A stretch of 64,000 bases of DNA, from contig OZ252048.1 in assembly GCA_965247915.1 (NCBI GenBank), forward strand, positions 3,534,001 to 3,598,000. Reading direction: 5' to 3'. The DNA is from JAKZRT01 sp965247915. Its GTDB lineage: Bacteria > Pseudomonadota > Alphaproteobacteria > Rhodobacterales > Rhodobacteraceae. Made by a program: the position numbers and the translations under genes. Of the stretch, positions 35,474 through 46,197 are shown piece by piece. Within the stretch, counting starts at the first letter, position 1, and every line of letters starts with the position of its first letter. The notes under the pieces were generated by a model that was not told the origin of the DNA, ran no database searches, and saw only the letters and a program-made list of their open reading frames with translations.

Positions 35474-35875
35474 ATGACCCACGTTTTTGAATGCCGCGTC
35501 TATTACGAGGACACCGATCTGGCGGGGATCGTCTATTACGCCAATTACCTGAAGTTCATCGAACGGGCGCGCAGCGAATATCTGCGCGATCTCGGCGTCG
35601 ATCAGGTGGCGTTGCGGGCGGGCGCGGGTCTGGTTTTCGCGGTGCGGCGCATCGCGGCCGATTTTTTGGTCCCGGCCAGATTTGATGATCTTCTGTCGCT
35701 CACCACTACCGCGCATTCGGTGACTGGGGCGCGGATCGAACTTCGCTAGGAGATAAGGGGCGGCGAGACCGCGATATTCGCGGCCAACGTCACCATTGTC
35801 GCGCTTAAAACCAATGGCCGCCCGACGCGCATTCCGGCGGATGTTCGCCGCCTGATGACCGGCGGCAGCGGCTAA
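35474..35875 (+). pseudogene. ybgC: YbgC acyl-CoA thioesterase with in-frame amber codon
   Basis: The frame runs from ATG 35474 to TAA 35873-35875 (133 codons), with TAG at 35747-35749. The hot-dog fold is clear: VYYEDTDLAGIVYYANYLKFIERARSEYL with the catalytic Asp. After ARIELR the stop replaces what is usually Gln in the family. The rest (EIRRGGETAIFAANVTIVAL, KTNGRPTRIP) is normal. CAG to TAG would explain it. It is the first gene of the tol-pal cluster in this order; loss is usually tolerated. Confidence 0.8.
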
Positions 35876-35977
35876 CACCCCACGAGGGCTGTTGTTATTG
35901 GCTATCAGCGGCTAAATCGCTTAAGTTACCCGCAAATCAGGCGGGGCTAACCCGGCGGACCAAAGCAGAGCAGGTCA

Positions 35978-36673
35978 ATGGAAACCGAAACACTAGGCTT
36001 GGCGCGGGAGATTGACTTCTCCATGCTCGCACTTTTCGCGCGCGCCACGCCGACCGTAAAAATCGTGATGATCGTTCTGGTCGTGGCCTCGTTCTGGTCG
36101 TGGTCGATCATCATTCAGAAATTGCTGAACTATCGCCACGCCGGGCGTCAGGCGGCCAAGTTCGACCGGTCGTTCTGGTCGGGCGAACCGCTCGATGAGC
36201 TTTACCAGTCGATCGGCGAGGGGCCCAAGGCACCGAGCCAGAAGATTTTCGTGGCCGGCATGGCCGAATGGCGACGGTCGCACCGCGACGATGGCGGGCT
36301 GATCGCCGGGGCCAACGCGCGCATCGACCGGTCGATGGATGTAGCGATCGCCAAAGAGGCGGAAAAGCTGAATGGGGGCTTGAGTTTTCTGGCCACCGTT
36401 GGCTCGACCGCGCCTTTCGTGGGGCTGTTCGGCACCGTTTGGGGCATCAAGAACGCCTTCGAGGAAATCGCCATTCAGCAGAACACCAATCTGGCCGTGG
36501 TGGCGCCGGGCATCGCCGAGGCGCTGGTGGCCACGGGTCTGGGGCTGCTGGCGGCGATCCCGGCGGTGGTTTTCTACAACAAGCTTTCGGCCGACAGCGA
36601 ACGGATCGTCGGCGGCTACGAAAGTTTCGCCGACGAATTTGCCACCATCCTCAGCCGCCAGCTGGACGCCTGA
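35978..36673 (+). CDS. tolQ: Tol-Pal system protein TolQ
   Basis: 231 residues, three membrane helices: 24-48 (VKIVMIVLVVASFWSWSIII), about 135-160 (FLATVGSTAPFVGLFGTVWG) and 175-200 (VAPGIAEALVATGLGLLAAIP). MotA/TolQ/ExbB proton-channel motifs are intact. With TolR it powers TolA for outer-membrane constriction at division. First intact gene of the operon; the stop is 4 bases before tolR. Confidence 0.94.
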   Translation: METETLGLAREIDFSMLALFARATPTVKIVMIVLVVASFWSWSIIIQKLLNYRHAGRQAAKFDRSFWSGEPLDELYQSIGEGPKAPSQKIFVAGMAEWRRSHRDDGGLIAGANARIDRSMDVAIAKEAEKLNGGLSFLATVGSTAPFVGLFGTVWGIKNAFEEIAIQQNTNLAVVAPGIAEALVATGLGLLAAIPAVVFYNKLSADSERIVGGYESFADEFATILSRQLDA

Positions 36674-36676
36674 GCG

Positions 36677-37180
36677 ATGGCAGCCTCAGCGCTTCAGCCC
36701 GGCGGCCACCGGCGGCGCGGGCGGCGGCGGTCGAACCGTGTCAAGCCAATGTCCGAGATCAACGTCACGCCCTTCGTCGATGTGATGCTGGTGCTGCTGA
36801 TCATTTTCATGGTGGCGGCGCCGCTTCTGACCGTGGGCGTGCCGGTCGAATTGCCCGACACCGCCACCGAGGCGCTGCCTGCCCCCGACGAGGAGCCGCT
36901 GACCATTACGCTGACCGCCGACGGCCGGGTGCTGATCCAGACCACCGAGACGCCGCTGGATCAACTGATAACCAAGCTGCGCGCCATCGGCGCGGAACGC
37001 GCCGACAACAAGGTCTATCTGCGCGCCGATGGCGCGGTGCCCTACGCCCGGGTGGCGCAGGTCATGGGGGCGCTGAACGCGGCTGGGTTTCGCGACATCG
37101 GGCTGGTGACTGACCCCGACGGGCCGTCTCTGGATGGGCAGCCGCTGGACGGGCAGCCGCTGGACGGGCGGGGCGGGTGA
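36677..37180 (+). CDS. tolR: Tol-Pal system protein TolR, with C-terminal pentapeptide repeats
   Basis: 167 residues. One membrane helix (PFVDVMLVLLIIFMVAAPLL) holding the proton-carrying Asp of SEINVTPFVDVMLVLL, then the periplasmic ExbD/TolR fold. The C-terminus has LDGQP repeated (SLDGQPLDGQPLDGRGG), encoded by 15-base tandem units at about 37130-37172. The repeated tail is not part of the family core. Confidence 0.93.
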   Translation: MAASALQPGGHRRRGRRRSNRVKPMSEINVTPFVDVMLVLLIIFMVAAPLLTVGVPVELPDTATEALPAPDEEPLTITLTADGRVLIQTTETPLDQLITKLRAIGAERADNKVYLRADGAVPYARVAQVMGALNAAGFRDIGLVTDPDGPSLDGQPLDGQPLDGRGG

Positions 37181-37192
37181 GGACGCAGCGCA

Positions 37193-38296
37193 GTGACGGC
37201 GGGCACATATATTTCCGGATCAGCGCACCTGATCCTGATCCTCTGGGTGGTTCTGGGGGGCGTGCTGTTTCGGGCGCGCGCGCCGGAAGTGTTTGAAACG
37301 GCAGATGTTTCCCTGCTGAGCGCCGAAGAATTTGCCGCACTTCAGCCCCGCCGCGCCGAGCCGCAGGCCGCGCAGATCGTGACCGAGCCCGAGGCCCCCG
37401 CAACCGAAGATACCCCCGACACGCCAGCAGCGACGGACGCGCCCGATGATCCGGCCCCGAGGCCCGAGATCGCTGATCCGGCCGATCCCGATGCCGCGCC
37501 CGAGGCGCCCGATCTATCAACGCCGCCGGCCGAGGCAGACGATGTTGCACCCGATACGCCAATAGCCCCGGACACCGAAACGCTGACCGCGCTCTTGCCG
37601 CCGACGCTTGATCCGGGCCGGCCCCGCGATCTGCCGCGTGTGGCCCCGGTTGCCGCGCCCGAAGCCCCGCCCGAGGCCGATACTGCGCCTGAGTTTGTGG
37701 CCCCGGTCGAGGCCAGCGCCGAGCCCGAGACTGAGGCCACACCTGTCGATGAGACGACGGCCACCGCGCCCGAAGCGGCGACCACCGAAATCGTGACCGA
37801 GGCCGAGGAGGACGGCGCATCGGCCCCGGCAGCGCCGGTGCGTCCGCGCCGCGCCCCGGCGCGGCCATCGGTCAAACCGGACCCTCCGAGCGAAGACCCG
37901 GTGGCCGCAGCGGTCGCCGAGGCGGTGGCGAACGCCGCAACCGAGGATCAGACGCCGGTCCGACCTGTGGGACCGCCCTTGTCGTTCGGGGAAAAGGAGG
38001 GTTTGAGGGTGGCGGTTGGCGGCTGCTGGAATGTAGGAACGCTGAGTTCACGCGGGCTGAATGTAACCGTTGTCGTCGGCGTTTCGATGAACCGCGACGG
38101 CACGCCGGATGCGGGATCGATTCGGATGCTGTCCTTTGAAGGCGGCAACAAGGACGACGCAGATCGGGCGTTCGAATACGCGCGGCGGGCGATTCTAATA
38201 TGTGGAAGGAAAGGCTACGACTTGCCAGCTGGCAAATATGCCCATTGGCGAGAGATCGAAATGACCTTTAACCCTGAACGGATGCGGATCAAATGA
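37193..38296 (+). CDS. tolA: TolA-like cell envelope protein
   Basis: 367 residues. N-terminal membrane anchor (about residues 6-26, ISGSAHLILILWVVLGGVLF). A long Pro/Ala/Glu-rich spacer (about 50-265) replaces the helical domain of E. coli TolA. The C-terminal TolA/TonB-like domain includes LRVAVGGCWNVGTLSSRGLNV. It links the inner membrane motor to Pal/TolB. GTG start at 37193, 13 bases after the tolR stop. The spacer composition is typical of Rhodobacterales. Confidence 0.88.
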   Translation: MTAGTYISGSAHLILILWVVLGGVLFRARAPEVFETADVSLLSAEEFAALQPRRAEPQAAQIVTEPEAPATEDTPDTPAATDAPDDPAPRPEIADPADPDAAPEAPDLSTPPAEADDVAPDTPIAPDTETLTALLPPTLDPGRPRDLPRVAPVAAPEAPPEADTAPEFVAPVEASAEPETEATPVDETTATAPEAATTEIVTEAEEDGASAPAAPVRPRRAPARPSVKPDPPSEDPVAAAVAEAVANAATEDQTPVRPVGPPLSFGEKEGLRVAVGGCWNVGTLSSRGLNVTVVVGVSMNRDGTPDAGSIRMLSFEGGNKDDADRAFEYARRAILICGRKGYDLPAGKYAHWREIEMTFNPERMRIK

Positions 38297-38377
38297 TCGG
38301 CGGCAACCCGCCAAATCGCGCTTGCGGCGCTGGAAAAACCGGCGCGGCGTGTACAGTCTTAAAATGACGAGGACACC

Positions 38378-39706
38378 ATGACCCTTTTGCGAACTTTCGG
38401 CCTTGCCATCCTGGCGGCACTCGGCGCGGCGCCGGCGCTGGCGCAATCGCCCGGGCCGCTTCGGATCGAGATCACCGAAGGCGTGATCGAACCGCTGCCG
38501 GTGGCGATCCCCCGGTTCGTTGCCGAGACCGGGCGCGCCGGTGCGATTGCCGCTCAGATCGCCGAGGTGGTGGCCGCCGACCTTCAGGGCTCGGGCCTGT
38601 TTCGCGCCATTGACGGGGCGGCATTTATCTCGGGCGTGTCCAGCTTCGATGCGCCGGTGCGGTATGGCGACTGGAAGGCGATCAATGCGGTTGCGCTGGT
38701 CACCGGGTCGGTGTCGGTATCGCTGGCGGGGCGGCTGAGCGTCAAGTTCCGGCTTTACGATGTCTTCGCCGAGGCCCAATTGGGCGACGGCCTGCAGCTG
38801 GGTGGAACCCGCGACAGCTGGCGGCGGATTGCCCACAAGGTCGCCGATGCGGTCTACAGCCGGATCACCGGCGAGGCCGGCTATTTCGACAGCCGCGTGG
38901 TGTTCGTGGCCGAAAGCGGGTCCAAGGGCAACCGGTCAAAACGCCTGGCGATCATGGATTTCGACGGTGCCAATGCGCAATTTCTGACCGATGCGCGGTG
39001 GCTGGTTCTGGCGCCGCGCATATCCCCAAAGGGCGACCGGGTGCTGTTCACCGGCTACGAGACGGGATTTCCGCGTATCTATCTGTTAAACTTGGGCAAT
39101 ATGCAGCGCCGCTTGCTGGACAACCAGCCCGGTACGATGACCTTCGCGCCGCGGTTTTCCCCCGATGGCAACATCGTTCTCTATTCGCTGACCAATGGTG
39201 GCAACACCGATCTTTACACGCTGAACCTGCGCACCGGGCGGCGGGTGCGGCTGACCTCGGCCCCGTCGATCGAGACCGCGCCCAGCTATTCGCCGGACGG
39301 GGCGCGGATCGTGTTTGAAAGCGACCGGTCGGGCAGCCAGCAGATCTATGTGATGGACGCCAACGGCAGCGAGCCGCGCCGGATCAGCTTTGGCACCGGG
39401 CGCTATGGCACGCCGGTGTGGTCGCCGCGCGGCGATCTGATCGCCTATACCAAGCAGAGCGGCGGGCGCTTCCACATCGGGGTGATGCGCATCGACGGGT
39501 CCGAGGAACGGCTGCTGACCGCTTCGTTTCTGGACGAAGGCCCGACCTGGTCGCCCAACGGGCGGGTGATTATGTTCACCCGCGAAACAAGGGGCGCTTC
39601 CGGTGCGCCGGCGCTTTATTCGGTCGATATTACCGGGCGCAACCTGAAGCGCGTGGCGGCCCCCGGGGCGGCCTCGGCCCCGGCGTGGTCGCCGCTGTTG
39701 CCATGA
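38378..39706 (+). CDS. tolB: Tol-Pal system beta-propeller protein TolB
   Basis: 442 residues. Signal peptide (MTLLRTFGLAILAALGAAPA, cleavage near LAQ), TolB N-terminal domain, then a six-bladed WD40-like propeller with repeated SPxG/SPDG motifs (FSPDGNIVLYS, YSPDGARIVFES, WSPRGDLIAYT, WSPNGRVIMFT). Periplasmic partner of Pal and TolA. Complete length. Confidence 0.95.
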   Translation: MTLLRTFGLAILAALGAAPALAQSPGPLRIEITEGVIEPLPVAIPRFVAETGRAGAIAAQIAEVVAADLQGSGLFRAIDGAAFISGVSSFDAPVRYGDWKAINAVALVTGSVSVSLAGRLSVKFRLYDVFAEAQLGDGLQLGGTRDSWRRIAHKVADAVYSRITGEAGYFDSRVVFVAESGSKGNRSKRLAIMDFDGANAQFLTDARWLVLAPRISPKGDRVLFTGYETGFPRIYLLNLGNMQRRLLDNQPGTMTFAPRFSPDGNIVLYSLTNGGNTDLYTLNLRTGRRVRLTSAPSIETAPSYSPDGARIVFESDRSGSQQIYVMDANGSEPRRISFGTGRYGTPVWSPRGDLIAYTKQSGGRFHIGVMRIDGSEERLLTASFLDEGPTWSPNGRVIMFTRETRGASGAPALYSVDITGRNLKRVAAPGAASAPAWSPLLP

Positions 39707-39787
39707 GCCAGCGGATTTCAATCAGCGGCGCGCAGTGATAGGATCGCACGAAAAGGCAGAACAAAAATAGGCGGTAAGGGCAGAGAC

Positions 39788-40279
39788 ATGAAAATATTAA
39801 GATATACAGCGATACTGGCGGTGTTTTTTCTAGCCGCATGTGCGAACCCCGACCGGTTCGGTGCGGGCGCTAACGGCGGTCTGGGCGGTCTGGGATCGCC
39901 GGGTGATCCGGCCTCGCCCGCCTATTTCCAGGCGACGGTGGGCGACCGGGTGTTTTTCGAGGTCGACCAGAGCACGCTCAGCGCGTCGGGCCGGGCGGCT
40001 CTGGACGGACAGGCCCAGTGGCTCTTGGACAACCCCGATTACGCGGCCGTGATCGAAGGCCATGCCGACGAACGCGGCACCACCGAATACAACATCGCGC
40101 TGGGGGCGCGCCGCGCCAGCGCGGTGCAGGAATATCTGTTTGCGCAAGGCATCGCGCTTGGCCGGTTGCAGACCGTGTCATTCGGCAAGGAACGCCCGGT
40201 CGAAATCTGCTCCGACGAAATCTGCTATGCTCAGAATCGCCGTGGCGTCACGGTGTTGGGGCCGGCGGCTGGGGTGTAG
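39788..40279 (+). CDS. pal: Peptidoglycan-associated lipoprotein Pal
   Basis: 163 residues. Lipoprotein signal with lipobox FLAAC (Cys at residue 19), then an OmpA-like domain: YFQATVGDRVFFEVDQSTLS, IEGHADERGTTEYNIALGARRA with the Asp/Arg pair that binds diaminopimelate. Anchors the outer membrane to the cell wall. Confidence 0.95.
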   Translation: MKILRYTAILAVFFLAACANPDRFGAGANGGLGGLGSPGDPASPAYFQATVGDRVFFEVDQSTLSASGRAALDGQAQWLLDNPDYAAVIEGHADERGTTEYNIALGARRASAVQEYLFAQGIALGRLQTVSFGKERPVEICSDEICYAQNRRGVTVLGPAAGV

Positions 40280-40291
40280 AGGAACCGGGTA

Positions 40292-41122
40292 ATGAACTGG
40301 ATGCGCGGGCTGATATTTCTGGCGTTTCTGCCGTTTATGGCGGTCGGGCAGGAGACGCTGGGCGAGGGCGACCGTCGAACGCTTGCCGACATTCGGCAGG
40401 AATTGTCGGTCGTCTATGTGATGGTGCAGCGCCTGAAGCGCGAGCTGGCCACGACAACCTCGCCCGGTATCGCCAACGCGGGCGGGTCGTTTCAGGAACG
40501 CATCGACGCCATCGAATTTGCCCTGCAGCGCCTGACCGCGCGTACCGAAAAGCTGGAAAACCGGGTCGAGCTGATCGTGGCGGACGGCACTATGCGCATC
40601 GGCGATCTGGAGTTTCGGCTGGTCGAGCTTGAGGGCGGCGATCTGAGCGTGCTGGGCGAAACCACGACGCTGGGCGGTGATCCGGACTTGGCCGGGCAGG
40701 GCGAAGACAACGGCGACACCGGTCACGGGGACGAGCTTGCGGTCGGCGAACAGGACGATTTCGACCGGGCGCTTTTGGCCTACGAGGAAAGCGATTACGT
40801 CATGGCGATCGCGCTTTTCGAGGCCTTCAACGCGACCTATCCGGCCGGGCCGCTGTCGGCGGCGGCGCATCTTTACCGGGGCTTGTCGCTGGAACGTCTG
40901 GATGAAAACGCCGAAGCGGCGCGGGCCTATCTGGACGCATTTTCGGTCAGCCCCGATGGCCCCGAGGCCCCGGCGGCGCTGTTGCAGCTGGGGCTGAGCC
41001 TGCACGCGCTGGGACAGGACGAACAGGCCTGCGTGACGCTGGCCGAGGTGGCGTTCAGGTTTCCCGGCGACGCGATGATCGACCGGGCCGAGATTGCCCG
41101 GTCGCGGATCGGTTGTCTTTGA
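40292..41122 (+). CDS. cpoB: Cell division coordinator CpoB (YbgF)
   Basis: 276 residues. Signal peptide (MNWMRGLIFLAFLPFMAVGQ), a coiled-coil trimerisation segment (about 30-110), then TPR repeats (DFDRALLAYEESDYVMAIALFEAF, AAHLYRGLSLERLDENAEAA). Periplasmic coordinator of PBP1B and Tol during division. Its TGA (41120) overlaps the tilS start. Confidence 0.9.
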   Translation: MNWMRGLIFLAFLPFMAVGQETLGEGDRRTLADIRQELSVVYVMVQRLKRELATTTSPGIANAGGSFQERIDAIEFALQRLTARTEKLENRVELIVADGTMRIGDLEFRLVELEGGDLSVLGETTTLGGDPDLAGQGEDNGDTGHGDELAVGEQDDFDRALLAYEESDYVMAIALFEAFNATYPAGPLSAAAHLYRGLSLERLDENAEAARAYLDAFSVSPDGPEAPAALLQLGLSLHALGQDEQACVTLAEVAFRFPGDAMIDRAEIARSRIGCL

Positions 41123-42369
41123 GCCTGACGCCCGACGATTTAGCGGAAATTCAGCGCGGATTGGCGCGCATGGACGGCGGCACCATCGGGCTGGCGGTGT
41201 CGGGTGGCGGTGACAGTCAGGCGCTGGCGGCGCTGGCGGCGGACTGGGCGCGCGGCGAGGTCCGGACCCTGGCGGCGGTGACCATAGATCACGGGCTACG
41301 GCCCGAGGCGGGTGCTGAAGCAGCGGCGGTTGCGGCGTTTTGCCGGGAATTGGGCGTATCACATGACATTCTGCGCTGGACCGGCTGGGACGGCAAAGGC
41401 AATCTGCAGGACGCTGCACGACGGGCGCGTCGCGATCTGATTGCCAAATGGGCGCGCGACCGGGGGATCACTGCCGTTGCCACCGGCCACACCCGCGACG
41501 ATCAGGCCGAGACGCTGCTCATGCGCCTGGCGCGCGGCTCGGGGGTTGACGGGCTGGCCGCGATGGCGCGCACGCGGAACCTGGGCGGTATCACCTGGCA
41601 CCGGCCCCTGCTGGGTGTCAGCCGCGCCGCCTTGCGCGATTACCTGACCCTGGAGGGCATCGCCTGGGTCGAGGACCCGTCGAACGACGACGAGCGGTTT
41701 GACCGCGTCAAGGCGCGCCGCGCGCTGGCCGCACTCGCCCCGCTGGGGATCGACATGAGCGGTCTGGCGCGCACCGCGGGTCGCATGGCGCTGGCGCGGC
41801 GCGCGCTTGAGGCGCAGACCCAAGACCTGGCGCGGGGCGCGGCCCGGGCCGACCGTGGCGATGTCGTGCTGAAATGGGCGGCGCTGCAGGGCGCGCCGCA
41901 GGAGATCCGCGACCGGTTGATCGCGCATGTGCTGATGTGGGTCTCGGGGGCCGAATACCGCCCGCGTCTGAGCGCGCTCGAAGACGCCATCGCGGCGCTG
42001 GCCGCGGCGCGGAGCCACGTTCTGGCAGGCTGCCGGATCAGCGCCGAGGGGGCGCAGCGGCGCGTCACCCGCGAACTGGCGGCGGTGGCGGACAAACGCG
42101 CCAAGCCGGGCGAGATCTGGGACGGACGCTGGCGGTTGGTGGGGCCGGAAACCGCCAAAGCCCATGTGGCACCCCTGGGCGAGACCGGCATCCGCGACTG
42201 TCCGCACTGGCGCGATACCGGGCTGCCGCGCAGCTCGCTGATCGCCAGTCCGGCGGTCTGGGACCACGACCGGCTGATTTCCGCGCCTTTGGCCGGTTTC
42301 GAAATGGGTTGGAAAGCAGAACTTGTTAAACCGGACCAAAGCCTTATTGAGGCCATAATAACGCATTGA
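41113..42369 (+). CDS. tilS: tRNA(Ile)-lysidine synthase
   Basis: 418 residues. It lysidinylates C34 of tRNA-Ile(CAU). The PP-loop motif is AVSGGGDSQALAAL; HTRDDQAETLLMRLARGSG is the second conserved block; the C-terminal TilS domain follows. TTG 41113 (or TTG 41119) overlaps the cpoB stop; no ATG is available nearby. Usual length. Confidence 0.92.
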   Translation: MSLSLTPDDLAEIQRGLARMDGGTIGLAVSGGGDSQALAALAADWARGEVRTLAAVTIDHGLRPEAGAEAAAVAAFCRELGVSHDILRWTGWDGKGNLQDAARRARRDLIAKWARDRGITAVATGHTRDDQAETLLMRLARGSGVDGLAAMARTRNLGGITWHRPLLGVSRAALRDYLTLEGIAWVEDPSNDDERFDRVKARRALAALAPLGIDMSGLARTAGRMALARRALEAQTQDLARGAARADRGDVVLKWAALQGAPQEIRDRLIAHVLMWVSGAEYRPRLSALEDAIAALAAARSHVLAGCRISAEGAQRRVTRELAAVADKRAKPGEIWDGRWRLVGPETAKAHVAPLGETGIRDCPHWRDTGLPRSSLIASPAVWDHDRLISAPLAGFEMGWKAELVKPDQSLIEAIITH

Positions 42370-42447
42370 AGTCTGTCCGCCCGTGTCTATCTTAGTCAGG
42401 CGGGCGATAATTCACTGCGCCTCGCGGCAATTTCAGGGAGACACCCC

Positions 42448-44364
<1,917 letters not shown>

Positions 44365-44383
44365 TTGTGCGGCAGGAATAGCG

Positions 44384-44481
44384 GCGCGCGTGCCGCGCGT
44401 CGCGAGGGGGCGCAAGAGCTGAAGCTCTTGCGCCCCTTGATTTTTTGCCTCCGGCGGGAATATTTTTGCCAAAAAACAGGT
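44384..44481. repeat. Palindromic repeat family A copy 5
   Basis: GCGCGCGTGCCGCGCGTCGCG head, then a long hairpin GGGGCGCAAGAGCTgaAGCTCTTGCGCCCC (44405-44435) and a tail ggcgggaatatttttgcca. Likely ends the ftsH transcript. Confidence 0.65.
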
Positions 44482-44625
44482 GCGATTTCGGGTTGTGGCG
44501 GCGGCGGTTTGCGCGGCAGATTGTCCGGGCAAAAGGAGCCCCGCCATGCCTTTGTTAAAAGCGACCGATGACGCGGCGCGCGTGAACTGGTTGGGACAGG
44601 TTCCGGCGGCACCCGACGGTATCAG

Positions 44626-45894
44626 GGGCACCTCGATTTATTGACATTCTGAGGGCATATTATGCCTGATTTCGGTTCTATCGGCCATCGGCACGCTGGG
44701 TTTTAGGTGGTCAGTCTCGATCCTTAATCCGCGCCGGGCATTGGTGGCGCAGATCGCCGCAGCATCCTCGTGTTTTCATACCGGGAATGGGTTTAGGCGG
44801 TGCAACTGGCCAAGCCGCCGGATGTTGTAGGCAAGGTTCTTCATCCCGATCCTGGCCCTGGCCCGCGCCAGACCGATGGTTCGCACCAGCGTGCCATCCA
44901 TGTCGTTCGCCTGCGCGCCGAACACATGCTCGACACGGACACGAACCGAGGATTTCGTCCTGTTGCTTTTCATTGCCTGTTCAGTCAGAGGCCTGCCCCG
45001 TTTGCCCTTGCGGTGGATGCGGCTTGTCAGTCCTCTCGCCCTGAGCTTCGCCTCGATTTCTTCCGACCGGTAGGCCGCATCTGCCCAGACCCTGGAGGCG
45101 GTGTTGCCGCGCATCAGCAACTCGTCCACCACCTGGCTGTCGTGAACGGCAGCGCCCGTGACGTGATAGCGCCGGATCAGTTTGTGCTTACGATCGACAT
45201 TCACATGGTTCTTGTAGCCATAGTGGCTTTTGCCGTGCTTTTTGGTCCAGCGTGCATCAACGTCCTTCTGTGATCGCTTGGCAGGCTTGTTTTCCCAGTC
45301 TTCCGGCACCTCGCCACCCTTGATCGCCGCGTTTTCCGCGCGCGTGTTGTGGTTGCGCGGCACCGGCACGATGGACGCGTCCAGTATCTGGCCGCCCCGT
45401 GCAATGTAGCCCTGCCGCGCCAGATGTCCGTCAAAGAGTTTGAACAAATCATCCACCTTGCCCGCCTGCGCCAGCGCCTCGCGATACAGCCACACGGTCT
45501 TTGCGTCCGGCACCCGGTCACCAAGACCAAGACCCAGAAAACGCATAAACGAAAGCCGGTCCCGGATCTGGTATTCGACCTGATCGTCCGAAAGGTTGTA
45601 AAGCGCGCTCAGAACCAGGGTTTTGAACATCAGTACCGCGTCCATCGGCTTGCGCCCCGCGCGTGATTTCCGCTCACTTTCAGGCTTGCGCCAGACCTGC
45701 TCCAGAAGCGGGCGGAACTCTTCCCACGGTACAACTGCATTGATCTCGACCAGCGGGTCCTTCTTCGCATCCAGGCTCTCGTAACGATCTGAAAGATCAA
45801 AAAAGCCCATCTGTGCCATGACTGCCATCCCTCCGCCGCATCATCCTGCAAATCTACAGCGCGTTCACGCCAGATGCAATTTATAGAGGTGCCC
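44626..45894 (-). mobile_element. IS5-family insertion sequence
   Basis: 1269 bp with inverted ends GGGCACCTC.ATTTATTG and, reversed, GGGCACCTCTATAAATTG. A 4-bp target duplication tcag lies at 44622-44625 and 45895-45898, as expected for the IS5 group. Both ends and the transposase are complete. Confidence 0.85.
44776..45828 (-). CDS. IS5 family transposase
   Basis: 350 residues. It opens GFFDLSDRYESLDAKKDPL and has the DUF772 N-terminal region (FKTLVLSALYNLSDDQVEYQ). The DDE catalytic domain includes GQILDASIVPVPRNHN, HKLIRRYHVTGAAVHDSQ, VWADAAYRSEEIE and VRVRVEHVFGAQ for the last Glu. It appears intact. Confidence 0.92.
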   Translation of the reverse strand: MAVMAQMGFFDLSDRYESLDAKKDPLVEINAVVPWEEFRPLLEQVWRKPESERKSRAGRKPMDAVLMFKTLVLSALYNLSDDQVEYQIRDRLSFMRFLGLGLGDRVPDAKTVWLYREALAQAGKVDDLFKLFDGHLARQGYIARGGQILDASIVPVPRNHNTRAENAAIKGGEVPEDWENKPAKRSQKDVDARWTKKHGKSHYGYKNHVNVDRKHKLIRRYHVTGAAVHDSQVVDELLMRGNTASRVWADAAYRSEEIEAKLRARGLTSRIHRKGKRGRPLTEQAMKSNRTKSSVRVRVEHVFGAQANDMDGTLVRTIGLARARARIGMKNLAYNIRRLGQLHRLNPFPV

Positions 45895-45925
45895 TCAGGT
45901 CTGAACCGGTGGACGCACTGGCGTA

Positions 45926-46195
45926 AGAGCCTCGGCCTGAATATCTGCACCGCTCGGCCGATCAGATTTTTTCAAAGACCAAGGGTCGCCACGCCGCGCG
46001 TGGCGGCGTCACGGGCCAGCGGCGACGCGCTGGGATTTGGGAAAATCTGGTCCGGCCCCAATCAGTTGGCCCTGGAAGGCCCGCCTGCGCGCGGTCGTCG
46101 CTTGTCCATAGATCCACTATGCTCGTCGCGCCGACGCACCCGCATTCGGGCCTTCCAGGGCCAACTGATTGGCGCAGATATTCAGGCCGAGCCTC
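45926..46195. mobile_element. MITE-like element of nested inverted repeats
   Basis: 270 bp flanked by TA on both sides (45924-45925, 46196-46197). Outer inverted repeats of 22 bases (45927-45948, 46174-46195; one mismatch). Inner perfect inverted repeat of 26 bases (46058-46083, 46147-46172). Between left outer and left inner repeats lies CGCCACGCcGCGCGTGGCG and a further imperfect palindrome around CAGATTTT/AAAATCTG. No transposase is encoded. Confidence 0.7.
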
Positions 46196-46197
46196 TA

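Larger units (their letters stand above)
44546..45923 (+). pseudogene. MOSC-domain protein fragment interrupted by an IS5-type element
   Basis: ATG 44546 after AAGGAG reads MPLLKATDDAARVNWLGQVP then AAPDGI. The element at 44626-45894 interrupts it, and the frame resumes after the target repeat as RSEPVDALA. This is the opening of MOSC-domain proteins (WLGxVP...VDALxLxWxG). The MITE-like element at 45926 then replaces the rest, so no MOSC core remains. Confidence 0.55.
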
